Assembly: GCF_003121585.1 (NCBI RefSeq)
Contig: NZ_QEOO01000026.1
Location: 124,001 to 188,000, forward strand
Reading direction: 5' to 3'
Source of the DNA: Nocardioides speluncae
GTDB lineage: Bacteria > Actinomycetota > Actinomycetes > Propionibacteriales > Nocardioidaceae
DNA: 64,000 bases
Shown one piece after another: positions 1-11,009 of the stretch; the first letter of the stretch is position 1, and the number at the start of each line of letters is the position of its first letter. Under the pieces are notes generated by a model, which saw nothing but the letters and a program-made list of their open reading frames with translations, made no database searches and had not been told where the DNA came from. The translations under genes were made by a program, and so were the position numbers.

Positions 1-177
1 CAGGTCCCAGAGGTAGACGGTGAACTCGCCGGCCAGCGCCTCCGCGAAGGGCCGCCACAGCCACGACGACCAGGGCGTGCCGTGGCAGAACACCACCGCC
101 GGGCCGCTGCCCGAGCGGCCCCAGGCGATCCGGCGACCCTGCCAGGTGAACGTCTCGGTCAGCTCCACCAGAGCCAT
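1..177 (-). CDS. alpha/beta hydrolase, N-terminal fragment
   Basis: Only the first 59 codons lie in the window; the gene runs off the left edge. The N-terminus has a short beta-strand region, then FCHGTPWSSW at about residues 30-39. The HG pair is the oxyanion-hole motif of alpha/beta hydrolases, as in haloalkane dehalogenases and epoxide hydrolases, followed by FTVYLWDL, a typical third strand. The nucleophile and His are outside the window, so the substrate cannot be named. ATG start at 177. Confidence 0.75.
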   Translation of the reverse strand, partial: MALVELTETFTWQGRRIAWGRSGSGPAVVFCHGTPWSSWLWRPFAEALAGEFTVYLWDL

Positions 178-203
178 GCTAGGTCGGTCGTGTTGGCCGA
201 GGG

Positions 204-992
204 TCAGGGCCGGTAGTCGCCGCCGGTGATGCCGAAGAACTCCTCGAGGGTGGTCACCTGCTGCCGGCGGAGCTCGGCGGCGAGCGGCCGGCCGACGTAC
301 CGCAGATGCCAGGGTTCCGGCGCATAGCCGGTGATCGCCCGGGCGCCCGGCTGGTAGCGGACGATGAACCCGTACCGCCATGCCTCGCGCGCCAGCCACC
401 GGCCGGCCCGGGTCTCGCCGAAGCAGCGATCGAAGTGGCAGCCCGGATCGGCCGGCGTGACGATGTCGACGCCGAGCCCGGTCTGGTGCTCACTGTGTCC
501 CGGTCGCGCCGAGACCCGGTCCGCGCCGGCCACACCCCGCGCCGCGACCGTCGCCTGGTAGACCGACTCCTGATACCCGTAGGACCGGTAGGCGCTGCCG
601 ATCTTCAGCCCGAGGCCGCGCCGGTCACCGGCGTCGAGCAGCCGGGCCAGCGGTCCGGCGGCCGCGGTCGCGACCTGGTAGCCGCGCACCAACGCGATGT
701 CGGGCTCGAAGTCGAGCGGCGCGATCGGATGCTTCTTGTTGACCACGACCCAGATGCTGCGCGGGTCGGTGGTCGAGTGCCGCTCGCGGTCGAACTCGGC
801 CGGCGTCTGCGGCGCCGGACGGGCCTCCTGGCCGCCGGTCGCCCCCTCGGTCACGGTCTCGGTCACGCGCTTCGCGGGGTAGGCGGCGGGGCTGGTGGGT
901 GGGCCCTGCAGCATCCAGGCCACCGCCAGTCCGACCAGCACGATCACGACCGTCACGGTCCCGAATGTCGCCACCCATCGAATGCTCCTCAC
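204..992 (-). CDS. D-alanyl-D-alanine carboxypeptidase, VanY/M15 family
   Basis: 262 aa. An N-terminal hydrophobic segment (residues 8-28) predicts a signal anchor, so the enzyme should act outside the membrane and trim the terminal D-Ala of peptidoglycan stem peptides. The M15 zinc site is complete: SAYRS (133-137), GHSEHQTGLGVD (165-176, with H169 and D176 as ligands) and EPWHLRY (226-232, E226 general base, H229 ligand). GTG start at 992. The hydrolase fragment downstream is co-oriented, 26 bp away. The family is certain; a role in glycopeptide resistance rather than wall recycling cannot be judged, because no vanHAX genes are nearby. Confidence 0.93.
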   Translation of the reverse strand: MRSIRWVATFGTVTVVIVLVGLAVAWMLQGPPTSPAAYPAKRVTETVTEGATGGQEARPAPQTPAEFDRERHSTTDPRSIWVVVNKKHPIAPLDFEPDIALVRGYQVATAAAGPLARLLDAGDRRGLGLKIGSAYRSYGYQESVYQATVAARGVAGADRVSARPGHSEHQTGLGVDIVTPADPGCHFDRCFGETRAGRWLAREAWRYGFIVRYQPGARAITGYAPEPWHLRYVGRPLAAELRRQQVTTLEEFFGITGGDYRP

Positions 993-1045
993 ACCTCATT
1001 GACAGGTGCCGGCGCGCGCTGGGTTGCCTCTGGTCGCCCTCCCGG

Positions 1046-1441
1046 TCAGGGGTTCGCGAACGAGACGACCTCCAGCTTGAACCCGCGCGGTTCGAGCCAG
1101 TACGTCGCGTAGTGGAGCGGGTGGTACTCGGCGAAGACCCGGGGCGGGTGCAGGATCTGGTCGCCGCCGGCGACCGCCCAGGCGTGGGCCGCGTCCACCT
1201 CCGCGCGCGTCCCGACCCGGAAGCAGAGATGCTGCAGGCCGGTCGCATCGCCGTCGTACGCCGCGTCGCTCTGCGCCGGGTAGAAGAACAGCTGAACCCC
1301 GGTGTCGCCGTCCGGCGCATACGCGAACCAGCCGTCGCCCGACCCGAACGGCACGAAGCCGACCAGCGGCGCCAGCGCGTCGTAGTAGGCCCGCGCGGAC
1401 TCCATGTCGGGGACGCCGATGCCGAGGTGGTCGAGCGGCAT
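1046..1441 (-). CDS. VOC (glyoxalase/bleomycin resistance/dioxygenase) family protein
   Basis: 131 aa, one vicinal-oxygen-chelate fold made of two beta-alpha-beta-beta-beta modules. It opens with LDHLGIGVPD (H5 is the usual first metal ligand), has LQHLCFRVGT in the centre and ends with FKLEVVSFAN, whose Glu sits where the last ligand is expected. The fold is clear but the substrate is not; relatives include glyoxalase I-like lyases, epimerases and antibiotic-binding proteins. ATG start at 1441. The VanY gene begins about 54 bp downstream on the same strand. Confidence 0.85.
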   Translation of the reverse strand: MPLDHLGIGVPDMESARAYYDALAPLVGFVPFGSGDGWFAYAPDGDTGVQLFFYPAQSDAAYDGDATGLQHLCFRVGTRAEVDAAHAWAVAGGDQILHPPRVFAEYHPLHYATYWLEPRGFKLEVVSFANP

Positions 1442-1560
1442 AGAGCCAGCCTAGCTGAGTTCGTTGAATTGACCTGTGGATAACCTCGAACCGATGTTCG
1501 ATGGCCCCTACGATGGCTTTAGTTGATCTCGTCAGCGGCATTGAAGGAGGTGTCGGAAGA

Positions 1561-2778
1561 ATGCTTGTGAATGCGCCCCACCCAGTGCTTGCCTGCGCTG
1601 CTGCTATCGGGGCTGCATTGCAGGATGTTTCTGACACCGAACCCGCTTTCATGCGCACCTCGGAGAAGGCCGATGCCTTGCTCGCGCTGTCTCGGCTGGA
1701 GGTTCAGCTGACCGCGTTGCGGATGCGGATCATGGCGGCGGCTGACGATGTGGCTGCCGATGCGGGCGCCCGGGATGTGGCCGCGTGGCTGGCCCATGAG
1801 TCTCGCGATGCCCCGGCGGCCTGTCGGGCCGATCAGCACCTCGCGGTCGGGCTCGACACGCAGTGGGTCCGGCTCGGCACGGCGGTCGCCGAGGGCTCTG
1901 TGAACCTCGCCCAAGCCCGAGTGATCGCTCGCGCGTTGGACGAGCTGCCCGGTGACCTCGACCCGGATCTGTTGGTGCAGGCCGAGGAGCATCTGGTCGA
2001 GGCCGCACAGGAGTATCGACCGGATCAGTTGCGGTTGCTGGGTCGGCGGATCCTGGACGTGATCGCCCCGGAGGTCGGCGAGGCCGAAGAAGCCAAGCAG
2101 CTCGCGCGGGAGGAAGAACTTGCCTGGGAGAGCAGGAGCCTGACGCTGGCCAGGCGGGGAGACGGCGCCACTCGACTCAGCGGCCTCCTGCCCGACGCCG
2201 CGGCGACACGGCTTGCGACCTACCTCGACGCGTTCACCTCACCCCGCCAACACACCGCCGTGGTGCCGCAGCACCGCGCCCGCGGCCAGGCGTTCATCGC
2301 ACTGCTGGAACACCTAGACCCGGCCAAGCTCCCGGCGCACGGCGGCGACGCCACGACGGTGATGGTTACCATCAACCACGACGCCCTCACCCGCGACCTC
2401 GCCACCGCCGGGCTGGTCGGCACCGACGACAAGATCACCGCCGCCCAGGCCCGACGCCTGGCGTGTACCGCCCAGATCGTGCCGGTGGTGTTGGGCGGTA
2501 GATCAGAGATCCTCGACTTGGGCCGCACCCGCCGCCACTTCTCACGCGCCCAGCGCAAGGCGCTCCGGCTCCGCGACAAGCGGTGCCGCGGAGATGGGTG
2601 CACGATCCCGGCGGCCTGGACTGAGGCCCACCATTGGAAACCGTGGTCGAAAGGCGGAAAGACCAACCTCGCCGACGGTGTACTCCTGTGCAGCCACCAT
2701 CACCACCGAGCCCACGACCCGAGATATTCAACGGAAAGAATGCCCAACGGCGATATCCGATTCCACCGGAGAAACTAA
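1561..2778 (+). CDS. HNH endonuclease with DUF222 domain (13E12-type)
   Basis: 405 aa from ATG 1561, preceded by AAGGAGG at 1544-1550; an in-frame ATG at 1501 lacks a comparable ribosome binding site. The N-terminal two thirds is the helical DUF222 region (YRPDQLRLLGRRILDVIAP). The C-terminus is a zinc-binding HNH nuclease: RDKRCRGDGC, then TEAHHWKPWSKGG, then LLCSHHHHRAH. This family is present in many copies in mycobacteria and nocardioforms and is treated as a mobile or selfish gene; its job is unproven. The reading frame and the following 150 bp are less GC-rich than the neighbours, consistent with acquisition. Confidence 0.92.
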   Translation: MLVNAPHPVLACAAAIGAALQDVSDTEPAFMRTSEKADALLALSRLEVQLTALRMRIMAAADDVAADAGARDVAAWLAHESRDAPAACRADQHLAVGLDTQWVRLGTAVAEGSVNLAQARVIARALDELPGDLDPDLLVQAEEHLVEAAQEYRPDQLRLLGRRILDVIAPEVGEAEEAKQLAREEELAWESRSLTLARRGDGATRLSGLLPDAAATRLATYLDAFTSPRQHTAVVPQHRARGQAFIALLEHLDPAKLPAHGGDATTVMVTINHDALTRDLATAGLVGTDDKITAAQARRLACTAQIVPVVLGGRSEILDLGRTRRHFSRAQRKALRLRDKRCRGDGCTIPAAWTEAHHWKPWSKGGKTNLADGVLLCSHHHHRAHDPRYSTERMPNGDIRFHRRN

Positions 2779-2933
2779 ATGGACCGCAACCACAGACCGT
2801 TGACCACTGCGGCGCGCAAGAATAGACGCGGACAATGAGTAGTACCGCAACCAAACGCCGACGGTGACCACGTAATTCGATAACCCCTAGTGCCAATCCG
2901 CCCTGCCAGCATGCCACCACAGCTAGCTCGCAA

Positions 2934-4106
2934 CTAGGCCGACTGCGTGGCCGACACCCGCTGTTCCACGGCGGCGGGGCTCAGCACGTGCTCGAGCGCG
3001 AGTGCGGCGCAGCCGACCAGCCCAGCGCGCTCGCCGTACGACGACGGCAGCACGGTGAGCTCTCGGGTGGCGGGTGCACAGGCGCGGGCGTAGAGGCTCT
3101 CCCGGACGCCGGCGGCGTAGACGTCGAAGGCGGCGGCCATGTCGCCGCCGAGGACGACGGCCTCGGGGTTGGTGAGGTTCACCGCGACGGCGAGTACGTC
3201 GCCGAGCAGCCGGCCGCTCTCGCGCAGCAGGTGCTTGGCCTCCGGGTCGCCGTCGAGTGCAAGCGCGACCAGCTCGCGGATGTGACCGACCGGCCGCTGC
3301 GAGTCTCGGAGCCGGGCCACCAGAGCCCAGCCGCCGGCGATGGTCTCGACGCAGCCGATGTCGCCGCAGCGGCACTGGTTGCCGGCGGCGGCCTCGACCT
3401 TGGTGTGCCCGATCTCGCCGGCCCCGCCACGGTGCCCGGACACCACGCGGCCGTCGGCCACGATGCCGAGGCCGAGGCCGGTCGATGCCTTGACGACGAG
3501 CAGGTCGCGGTAGCGGTCGCCGTGCGCGAGCAGCTCGGAGCGGGCCAGGAGGTCGGCGTCGTTGCCGACGTACAGCGGGGCCGGCGCCACCTCTGCGAGG
3601 TACGGCGCCAGCTCGACCCCGTCCCATCCGGCCATCGCCGGCGAGTCCACGCCGACGCCTCGGGCCACGTCGACGGCCCCGGGCAGGCTCAGGCCGACTC
3701 CGAGCACCGGCGTCCTCCGGTCGCCCAGCAGCCGCGCCAGCTGTTCGGCGACCACCGGCATCACCGCGTCCGGGCTCGCGCCGACCTCGTGGTCGACGGC
3801 GGCCGCGTCCAGCTCGCTCCCGAGCAGGTCGAACAGCGCGACCTGCGACCGCGACCGGCCCACGGCGGCCGCCGCAACCACCCCGGCGTCACGGTTGAAG
3901 ACCAGGCCGCTGGGAGGCCGACCGCCGGTGGAGGCGAGCTCGGCTCCGAGCATGAGGAACCCCGCGCGCTGCAGTGCCTCGACCCGCGACACGACCGCCG
4001 TCCGGGACAGGCCGGTGAGCCGGCCCAGGTCGGAGCGGGTGCTGGCCCGGCCGGTGCGGACCAGGTCGAGGATCGCTCCCGGCGATCCCAGTGCACTCTC
4101 GGACAT
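2934..4106 (-). CDS. ROK-family transcriptional repressor
   Basis: 390 aa. The N-terminal winged helix-turn-helix (about residues 8-60, TRSDLGRLTGLSRTAVVSRVEAL) is followed by a sugar-kinase-fold ROK domain. That domain has VGNDADLLA, a phosphate-loop-like STGLGLGI, GEIGH and the ROK zinc motif CRCGDIGC. It lacks nothing needed for sugar binding. It is divergent from zwf with only 86 bp between the start codons, so it most likely represses the Entner-Doudoroff operon and is relieved by a sugar or sugar phosphate. The ligand is inference. Confidence 0.92.
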   Translation of the reverse strand: MSESALGSPGAILDLVRTGRASTRSDLGRLTGLSRTAVVSRVEALQRAGFLMLGAELASTGGRPPSGLVFNRDAGVVAAAAVGRSRSQVALFDLLGSELDAAAVDHEVGASPDAVMPVVAEQLARLLGDRRTPVLGVGLSLPGAVDVARGVGVDSPAMAGWDGVELAPYLAEVAPAPLYVGNDADLLARSELLAHGDRYRDLLVVKASTGLGLGIVADGRVVSGHRGGAGEIGHTKVEAAAGNQCRCGDIGCVETIAGGWALVARLRDSQRPVGHIRELVALALDGDPEAKHLLRESGRLLGDVLAVAVNLTNPEAVVLGGDMAAAFDVYAAGVRESLYARACAPATRELTVLPSSYGERAGLVGCAALALEHVLSPAAVEQRVSATQSA

Positions 4107-4192
4107 CGGGACAGCCTAACCATCCATTCTTTTGTCTTTCAAAGTCCTAAGTAGGGTTGTATCGATCCAAACTTTGGCCTTAGCGTTGACAC
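4107..4192. promoter_or_regulatory. divergent promoter region ROK/zwf with two short inverted repeats
   Basis: This 86 bp segment is markedly AT-richer than its flanks. It holds CTTTCAAAG (4136-4144) and CCAAACTTTGG (4167-4177), both odd-centred inverted repeats of the AT-rich kind bound by ROK repressors. No good Shine-Dalgarno precedes the zwf ATG at 4193, so a short or absent leader is possible. Operator function is inference from position. Confidence 0.4.
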
Positions 4193-5679
4193 ATGCCCGC
4201 TTTCCCGGAACCGAGCCTCGTGCTGCCGGCCTGCGACTTCACCGTCTTCGGCGGCACCGGCGACCTCGCCCTCCGCAAGCTGCTTCCCGCCCTCTACCAC
4301 CGCGAGCGCGAGCACCAGCTCGACAGCGACACCCGGGTGATCGGGGTGTCTCGCCACCAGCTCGACGACGCCGGCTACCGCGAGCTCGTCGCCAGCGCGC
4401 TCGACGAGCACCTGGCCGCCGAGGACCGCGACGACGACGCCGTACGCCGGCTGCTCGGGCGACTACACCACCTCACACTCGACGCCCAGGCGCCGGACGG
4501 CTGGCACCTGCTGCAGGGGATGCTCAAGGACCGGCCACAGCCGGAGCCGGTCCGCGTCTTCTATCTGGCGGTCGCGCCACAGCTGTTCGGCCCGATCTGC
4601 GCTCGGCTCGACGAGCTCGGCGTGGTCAGCGCAGACAGCCGGCTGGTGATGGAGAAGCCGATCGGCACCGATCTCGCCTCCTCTCAGCGCATCAACGACG
4701 CCGTGGGTGAGGTCTTCGAGGAGCAGCAGATCTTCCGGATCGACCACTACCTCGGCAAGGAGAGCGTCCAGAACCTGCTGGTCACCCGGTTCGCCAACAC
4801 CTTCCTCGAGCCGCTCTGGAACTCGCGCTGGGTCGACCACGTGCAGATCACGGTGGCCGAGACGCTCGGCGTCGGCGACCGGACCGCCTACTACGACGGC
4901 GCCGGCGCGCTGCGCGACATGGTGCAGAACCACCTGCTCCAGCTGCTGTGCCTGGTGGCGATGGAGCCGCCGACGTACGTCGGACCGGAGACCGTGCGCG
5001 ACGAGAAGCTCAAGGTGCTCCAGGCGCTGCGGCCGATGACGCCGGAGGAGGTCGACCGGCACACGGTGCGGGGTCGCTATGGCACCGGCCTCGCGGCCGG
5101 CGCGACCGCGGCGTCGTACGTCGACGACCTCGGCCACGAGAGCAACACCGAGACGTTCGTGGCGATCCGCGCGGAGGTACAGAACTGGCGCTGGGCGGGC
5201 GTGCCGTTCTACCTGCGCACCGGCAAGCGGATGGCCCTGCGCGAGTCGCGGATCGAGGTGGTGTTCAAGGAGCCACCGCACGCGATGTTCCCCGGCAGCG
5301 CCGGTCACACCGCGCCCAACCGGCTCACCATCCACGTCCAGCCGGACGAGGGCATGCAGCTCCACCTGATCGCGAAGGTGCCCGGTCCCGGCGGGATCCG
5401 GCTGCAGCCGGTGTCGCTGGACCTGAGCTATGCCACCGCGTTCCTCGAGCGCTGCCCCGACCCCTACGAGCGGCTGCTGATGGACGTCGTCCGCGGCTTC
5501 CAGACCCTGTTCATGCGCCGTGACGAGGTCGAGGCGGCCTGGTCGTGGGTGCAGCCCATCGCGGCCCGCTGGGCCGAGCGCGGCGACCGGCCGCGCACCT
5601 ATCCGGCAGGCACCAACGGACCCACCGCCGCGGCCGTGCTGATCGAGCGGGACGGCCGCTCCTGGCAGGAGGACAACAC

Positions 5680-5683
<4 letters not shown>
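4193..5683 (+). CDS. zwf: glucose-6-phosphate 1-dehydrogenase
   Basis: 496 aa, usual length. It oxidises glucose 6-phosphate to 6-phosphogluconolactone with NAD(P)+ in the cytosol. The dinucleotide-binding motif [16 protein letters not shown] is at about 19-34 and the substrate/catalytic motif RIDHYLGKE at about 182-190; both match the family exactly. The stop overlaps the edd start (ATGA), so zwf-edd-eda are translationally coupled. No pgl (lactonase) gene is in the operon, so hydrolysis is either spontaneous or encoded elsewhere. Confidence 0.97.
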
Positions 5684-7525
<1,842 letters not shown>

Positions 7526-7533
<8 letters not shown>

Positions 7534-8158
7534 GTCGCTGTCTGAGTCGCTGCTCGACGTCGTACCGGTACTGCCGGTCGTGGTCGTCGACGACATCGCG
7601 TCAGCGGTGCCGCTGGCCCGGGCGCTGGTGGCCGGCGGGCTGCCTGCGATCGAGCTGACCCTGCGTACGCCGGTCGCGCTCGACGCGATCCGCGCGATCG
7701 CCGCCGAGGTGCCCGAGATCCTGGTCGGCGCCGGCACCGTGCTGAACGGCGGTCAGGCGAAGCTGGCGGCCGACGCCGGCGCCCGGTTCCTGGTCTCCCC
7801 CGGCGCGACGCCGGACCTGTTGGCCGGCCTCGCCGACACCGGCCTGCTGTTCCTGCCCGGCACCGCGACCGTCTCGGAGGTGCTGGCGGTGCTCGAGGCC
7901 GGTGTCACCGAGATGAAGTTCTTCCCGGCCGAGGTCTCCGGAGGCGTCGGCTTCCTCCGTTCGGTCGCGGCTCCGGTGCCGGCCGCCCGGTTCTGCCCGA
8001 CCGGTGGCATCACCGCGGACTCGGCGCCGTCGTACCTCGCGCTGCCGAACGTCGGCTGCGTGGGCGGCACCTGGATCGCCCCGCCCGCCGCCATCGCGGC
8101 CGGCGACTGGGCCAGGGTGACCGCGCTGGCCCGCGCCGCGTCGTCGCTCCGGGCCTGA
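7526..8158 (+). CDS. eda: 2-keto-3-deoxy-6-phosphogluconate (KDPG) aldolase
   Basis: 210 aa. It cleaves KDPG to pyruvate and glyceraldehyde 3-phosphate. The class I TIM-barrel residues are present: E43 in IELTLRTP and the Schiff-base K131 in EMKFFPAE, plus RFCPTGGI for phosphate binding. The ATG at 7526 lies 5 bp before the edd stop codon, completing a three-gene overlapping operon. Confidence 0.96.
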
Positions 8159-8196
8159 GCAGCCGACCGGGATGCGACCGCTCGGCCGAGGCGGCG

Positions 8197-9138
8197 TCAG
8201 GCGACGGCGGTGCGGGAGGCGAGCTCGGACCGGGTCGGCGGGTCGGCCCCGCGCCGCCCGACGCTGATCGCGGCGGCGGCACAGGCACGGCTGAGCACCG
8301 GCTTCCAGAGCCTGGCGCCGCCTCCGTAGAGGACCGATCGCCCGCTGGCACCCAGCGCGCCCGCTCGCCAGAGCCCGTCAAGGAGCGCGGCCATGAACGC
8401 GTCCCCGGCGCCGATCGTGTCGACGACCTCGACCGGCGTACCGGGAACCTCGATGGACCGGCCGGGCGTGAAGCAGACCGCGCCCGCCGCTCCGCCGGTC
8501 ACCACGACCGCGGCGGCGCCGAGGGCGAGCAGCCGGCCCACCGCCTCGCCCGTGCCGAGCCGCGGATAGACGACCACGAGATCTTCGTCGGATGCCTTGA
8601 CCACGTCGCTGCGGCGGACGACCTCCTCGACCGCGGCGGTCAGCTCGGGTCCGGAGCCGGTGACGGCCGGCCGTGCGTTCACGTCGTAGCTCACCGTGGC
8701 GTGGGTGGCGTGCTCGGCGACCGCCTGCGCGACGACGGCGGCGCCCGGCTCGAGCAGCGCCCCGATCGAGCCGGTATGAAGGTGGACCCGGTCCGCCGAC
8801 CGGCCGGGCGCGCCCAGGTCGCCGGTCACGTCGAAGCGGTACGACGCCGCGCCGGTGCCGTCGATCGTCGCGATCGCCGTCGAGGTCCGCCCGAGCCGCT
8901 CGGGGTCCCCGGCTAGGCGGACACCGTTGGCGGCGAGGTGGTAGCGGATCAGCTCACCGCGCCGGTCGAGCCCGAACGCCGTCGCCAGCTCGACGGGAAC
9001 CCCGAGCCGTGCCATCGCGACGGCGACGTTCGCCGGACTTCCTCCGGGGTGCTCCGCGACCCGGCCGTCGTCGAGCTGGACCACATCGACAAGCGACTCC
9101 CCGAGTACCAGGACCGAGCCGCGCGCCGGGTCACGCAT
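8197..9138 (-). CDS. PfkB-family sugar kinase, probable fructokinase
   Basis: 313 aa from ATG 9138, whose start overlaps the ATPase stop (ATGCGTGA). An ATG 27 bp further upstream is less likely. Ribokinase/PfkB features are GESLVDVV and the di-glycine GGSPANVAVAMARLG near the N-terminus, and the anion hole with catalytic base TIGAGDAF (D246). It is the last gene of the sugar ABC operon and should phosphorylate the imported sugar. The order binding protein, permease, ATPase, kinase is that of the rhizobial fructose operon frcBCAK, hence fructokinase; 2-keto-3-deoxygluconate kinase is the alternative given the nearby eda. Confidence 0.88.
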   Translation of the reverse strand: MRDPARGSVLVLGESLVDVVQLDDGRVAEHPGGSPANVAVAMARLGVPVELATAFGLDRRGELIRYHLAANGVRLAGDPERLGRTSTAIATIDGTGAASYRFDVTGDLGAPGRSADRVHLHTGSIGALLEPGAAVVAQAVAEHATHATVSYDVNARPAVTGSGPELTAAVEEVVRRSDVVKASDEDLVVVYPRLGTGEAVGRLLALGAAAVVVTGGAAGAVCFTPGRSIEVPGTPVEVVDTIGAGDAFMAALLDGLWRAGALGASGRSVLYGGGARLWKPVLSRACAAAAISVGRRGADPPTRSELASRTAVA

Positions 9139-9988
9139 CGGCGCGCACGCCTGCCAGTTCGTCAATCGTGGCCGCCCCCGTCATCACCGTGACGCCCTCC
9201 GGCATCGTGTGCATCCTCGGATCCAGTACGCCGGCCCCGCGGCCGAGCCGCTGCACGTGGATCCGGTCGGCCACCTGCCACACGTGCGGCATGTTGTGGC
9301 TGATCAGGATCACCGCGAGTCCCGCGTCCCGCAGCCGCTCGATGGTGCCGAGCACCTGGCCCGACTCCTTCACGCCCAGGGCCGCGGTCGGCTCGTCGAG
9401 GACCACGACCCGGCTCCCGAACGCGGCCGCCCGCGCCACCGCCACTGCCTGCCGCTGACCACCGGACAGCGTCTCGACGGCCTGGCCCATGTTCTGGATC
9501 GTCTGCACGCCCAGCTCGCGCACCGCGGTCTCCGCCCGGCGCCGCATGCCCTTCTTGTCGAGCATCCGGAACACCGTGCCGAGCGGTCCTCGCCGGCGTA
9601 CCTCCCGGGCAAGGAAGAGGTTGGTCGCGATGTCGAGGGCGGGGATCACCGCAAGCGACTGGTAGACGGTCTCGATGCCTGCCTCGCGGGCGTCCTGCGG
9701 CCGCTTGAACGCGACCGGCCGGCCGTCCAGGCGCAGCTCACCCTGGTCGGGCACGAGCGCGCCGGTGAGGCACTGGATGAGCGTGGACTTGCCGGCGCCG
9801 TTGTCGCCGATGACCGCCAGTACCTCGCCTGCGTACAGCTCGAGGTCCACGCCGGCCAGTCCGACGACGTGGCCGAACGTCTTGACCAGACCCTTCGCCT
9901 CGAGGACCGGCGTACCGGTGCGGTCGATCTGTCGCGGGTTCTTCTTCTCCATGTGTCCGGCCTCCGTGGGAGTGCTGAGCATGGTCAT
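9131..9988 (-). CDS. sugar ABC transporter ATP-binding protein (CUT2, single-domain FrcA type)
   Basis: 285 aa. Start taken at ATG 9988, which overlaps the permease stop (ATGA). One ABC domain: Walker A GDNGAGKST, signature LSGGQRQAVAVARA, Walker B VVVLDEPTAALG and switch His in LISHNMPHV. Most CUT2 ATPases carry two fused ABC domains of about 500 aa; the single-domain form is characteristic of FrcA-like fructose transporters. It energises the neighbouring permease as a homodimer. Confidence 0.93.
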   Translation of the reverse strand: MTMLSTPTEAGHMEKKNPRQIDRTGTPVLEAKGLVKTFGHVVGLAGVDLELYAGEVLAVIGDNGAGKSTLIQCLTGALVPDQGELRLDGRPVAFKRPQDAREAGIETVYQSLAVIPALDIATNLFLAREVRRRGPLGTVFRMLDKKGMRRRAETAVRELGVQTIQNMGQAVETLSGGQRQAVAVARAAAFGSRVVVLDEPTAALGVKESGQVLGTIERLRDAGLAVILISHNMPHVWQVADRIHVQRLGRGAGVLDPRMHTMPEGVTVMTGAATIDELAGVRADA

Positions 9989-11004
9989 GCGCGTGCCTTC
10001 CTGATCCACTGGTCGGCCGCCACGGCGAGGATCACCAGCGCTCCGACGGCGAGCAGGCGGTAGTGCTCGTCCACCCTGGCGAGCCCGAGGCCGAGGGTGA
10101 ACGACTGCACGATCAGGGCGCCGAGCAGCGTGCCGATGAGGGTGCCGCGCCCGCCGAAGAGGCTGGTGCCGCCGATCACGACAGCGGTGATGCTGGCGAG
10201 GTTGGCGTCGGAGAGCGCGTTCGGGCTGGCAGCGCCAGCACGGCCGATGAGCACCCACGCGGCGACCGCGTAGATCACGCCGGCGACCACGTAGACGCTC
10301 AGCAGCACCCGCCGCGCGCTGACGCCGGACAGCCGCGCCGCCTCGGGGTCGTCGCCGACGGCGTACACGTGCTGGCCCCAGGCGGTCTGGGAGAGCGCGT
10401 AGCCGACGCCGGCGTACAGGCCGAGCACGAGCAGGACACCGACGGTGATCCGGAACTCCCCGACCGCGAACGAATTGCCGGTCCAGTTCAGGAGGTCGGG
10501 CAGCACGCTGCCCTGGATGCTGGTGCCTCGCGTGTAGATGAGCGTGAGCGCCGTGAACATGCTCAGCGTCCCGAGGGTGACGATGAACGGTGGCAGGCTC
10601 AGCCGGGTCACGAGTACGCCGTTGAGCAGGCCGGCGCCGGCACCCACGACGAGGCCCAGGGCCAGCGCGGCCGGTCCGGACAGACCGTTCTCGGCCGCGG
10701 CCTTTGCCGACACCATCATCGCCAGGATCGCGATCGCGCCCACCGACAGGTCGATGCCCGCGGTGAGGATGATCAGCGTCTGCCCGATCGCCAGCGCCGC
10801 GACCACGGCGGTCTGCTGGATCAGCAGGGACTGGATGCCGGGCTGGGCGAAGCGCTCGTTGAGCAGCGAGAAGACGACGTACGCCGCCACCAGGACGACC
10901 GCCGGGCTGATCCAGGGGTGCGCGTGCAGCGTCCGCTGCAGCCGCTGCACCGGCGTGGTCGGCCGCTTGAGGACCGCGTCTGCGGTCAGGGTCTGTGCGG
11001 TCAT
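9985..11004 (-). CDS. sugar ABC transporter permease (CUT2, FrcC/RbsC type)
   Basis: 339 aa, strongly hydrophobic with about 9-10 membrane segments beginning at residue 35. The family motif AIGQTLIILTAGIDLSVGAI (about 92-111) is diagnostic of RbsC/FrcC/XylH permeases. A cytoplasmic tail rich in Gln and Arg precedes the first helix. It begins 5 bp after the binding-protein gene and overlaps the ATPase gene. Confidence 0.94.
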   Translation of the reverse strand: MTAQTLTADAVLKRPTTPVQRLQRTLHAHPWISPAVVLVAAYVVFSLLNERFAQPGIQSLLIQQTAVVAALAIGQTLIILTAGIDLSVGAIAILAMMVSAKAAAENGLSGPAALALGLVVGAGAGLLNGVLVTRLSLPPFIVTLGTLSMFTALTLIYTRGTSIQGSVLPDLLNWTGNSFAVGEFRITVGVLLVLGLYAGVGYALSQTAWGQHVYAVGDDPEAARLSGVSARRVLLSVYVVAGVIYAVAAWVLIGRAGAASPNALSDANLASITAVVIGGTSLFGGRGTLIGTLLGALIVQSFTLGLGLARVDEHYRLLAVGALVILAVAADQWIRKARA

Positions 11005-11009
11005 GGCAC

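Noticed and set aside
9989..10258. N-terminal extension of the sugar ATPase
   Set aside because: The extra 90 residues are Arg/His-rich frame shadow of the permease gene; ATG 9988 overlaps the permease stop as elsewhere in the operon.
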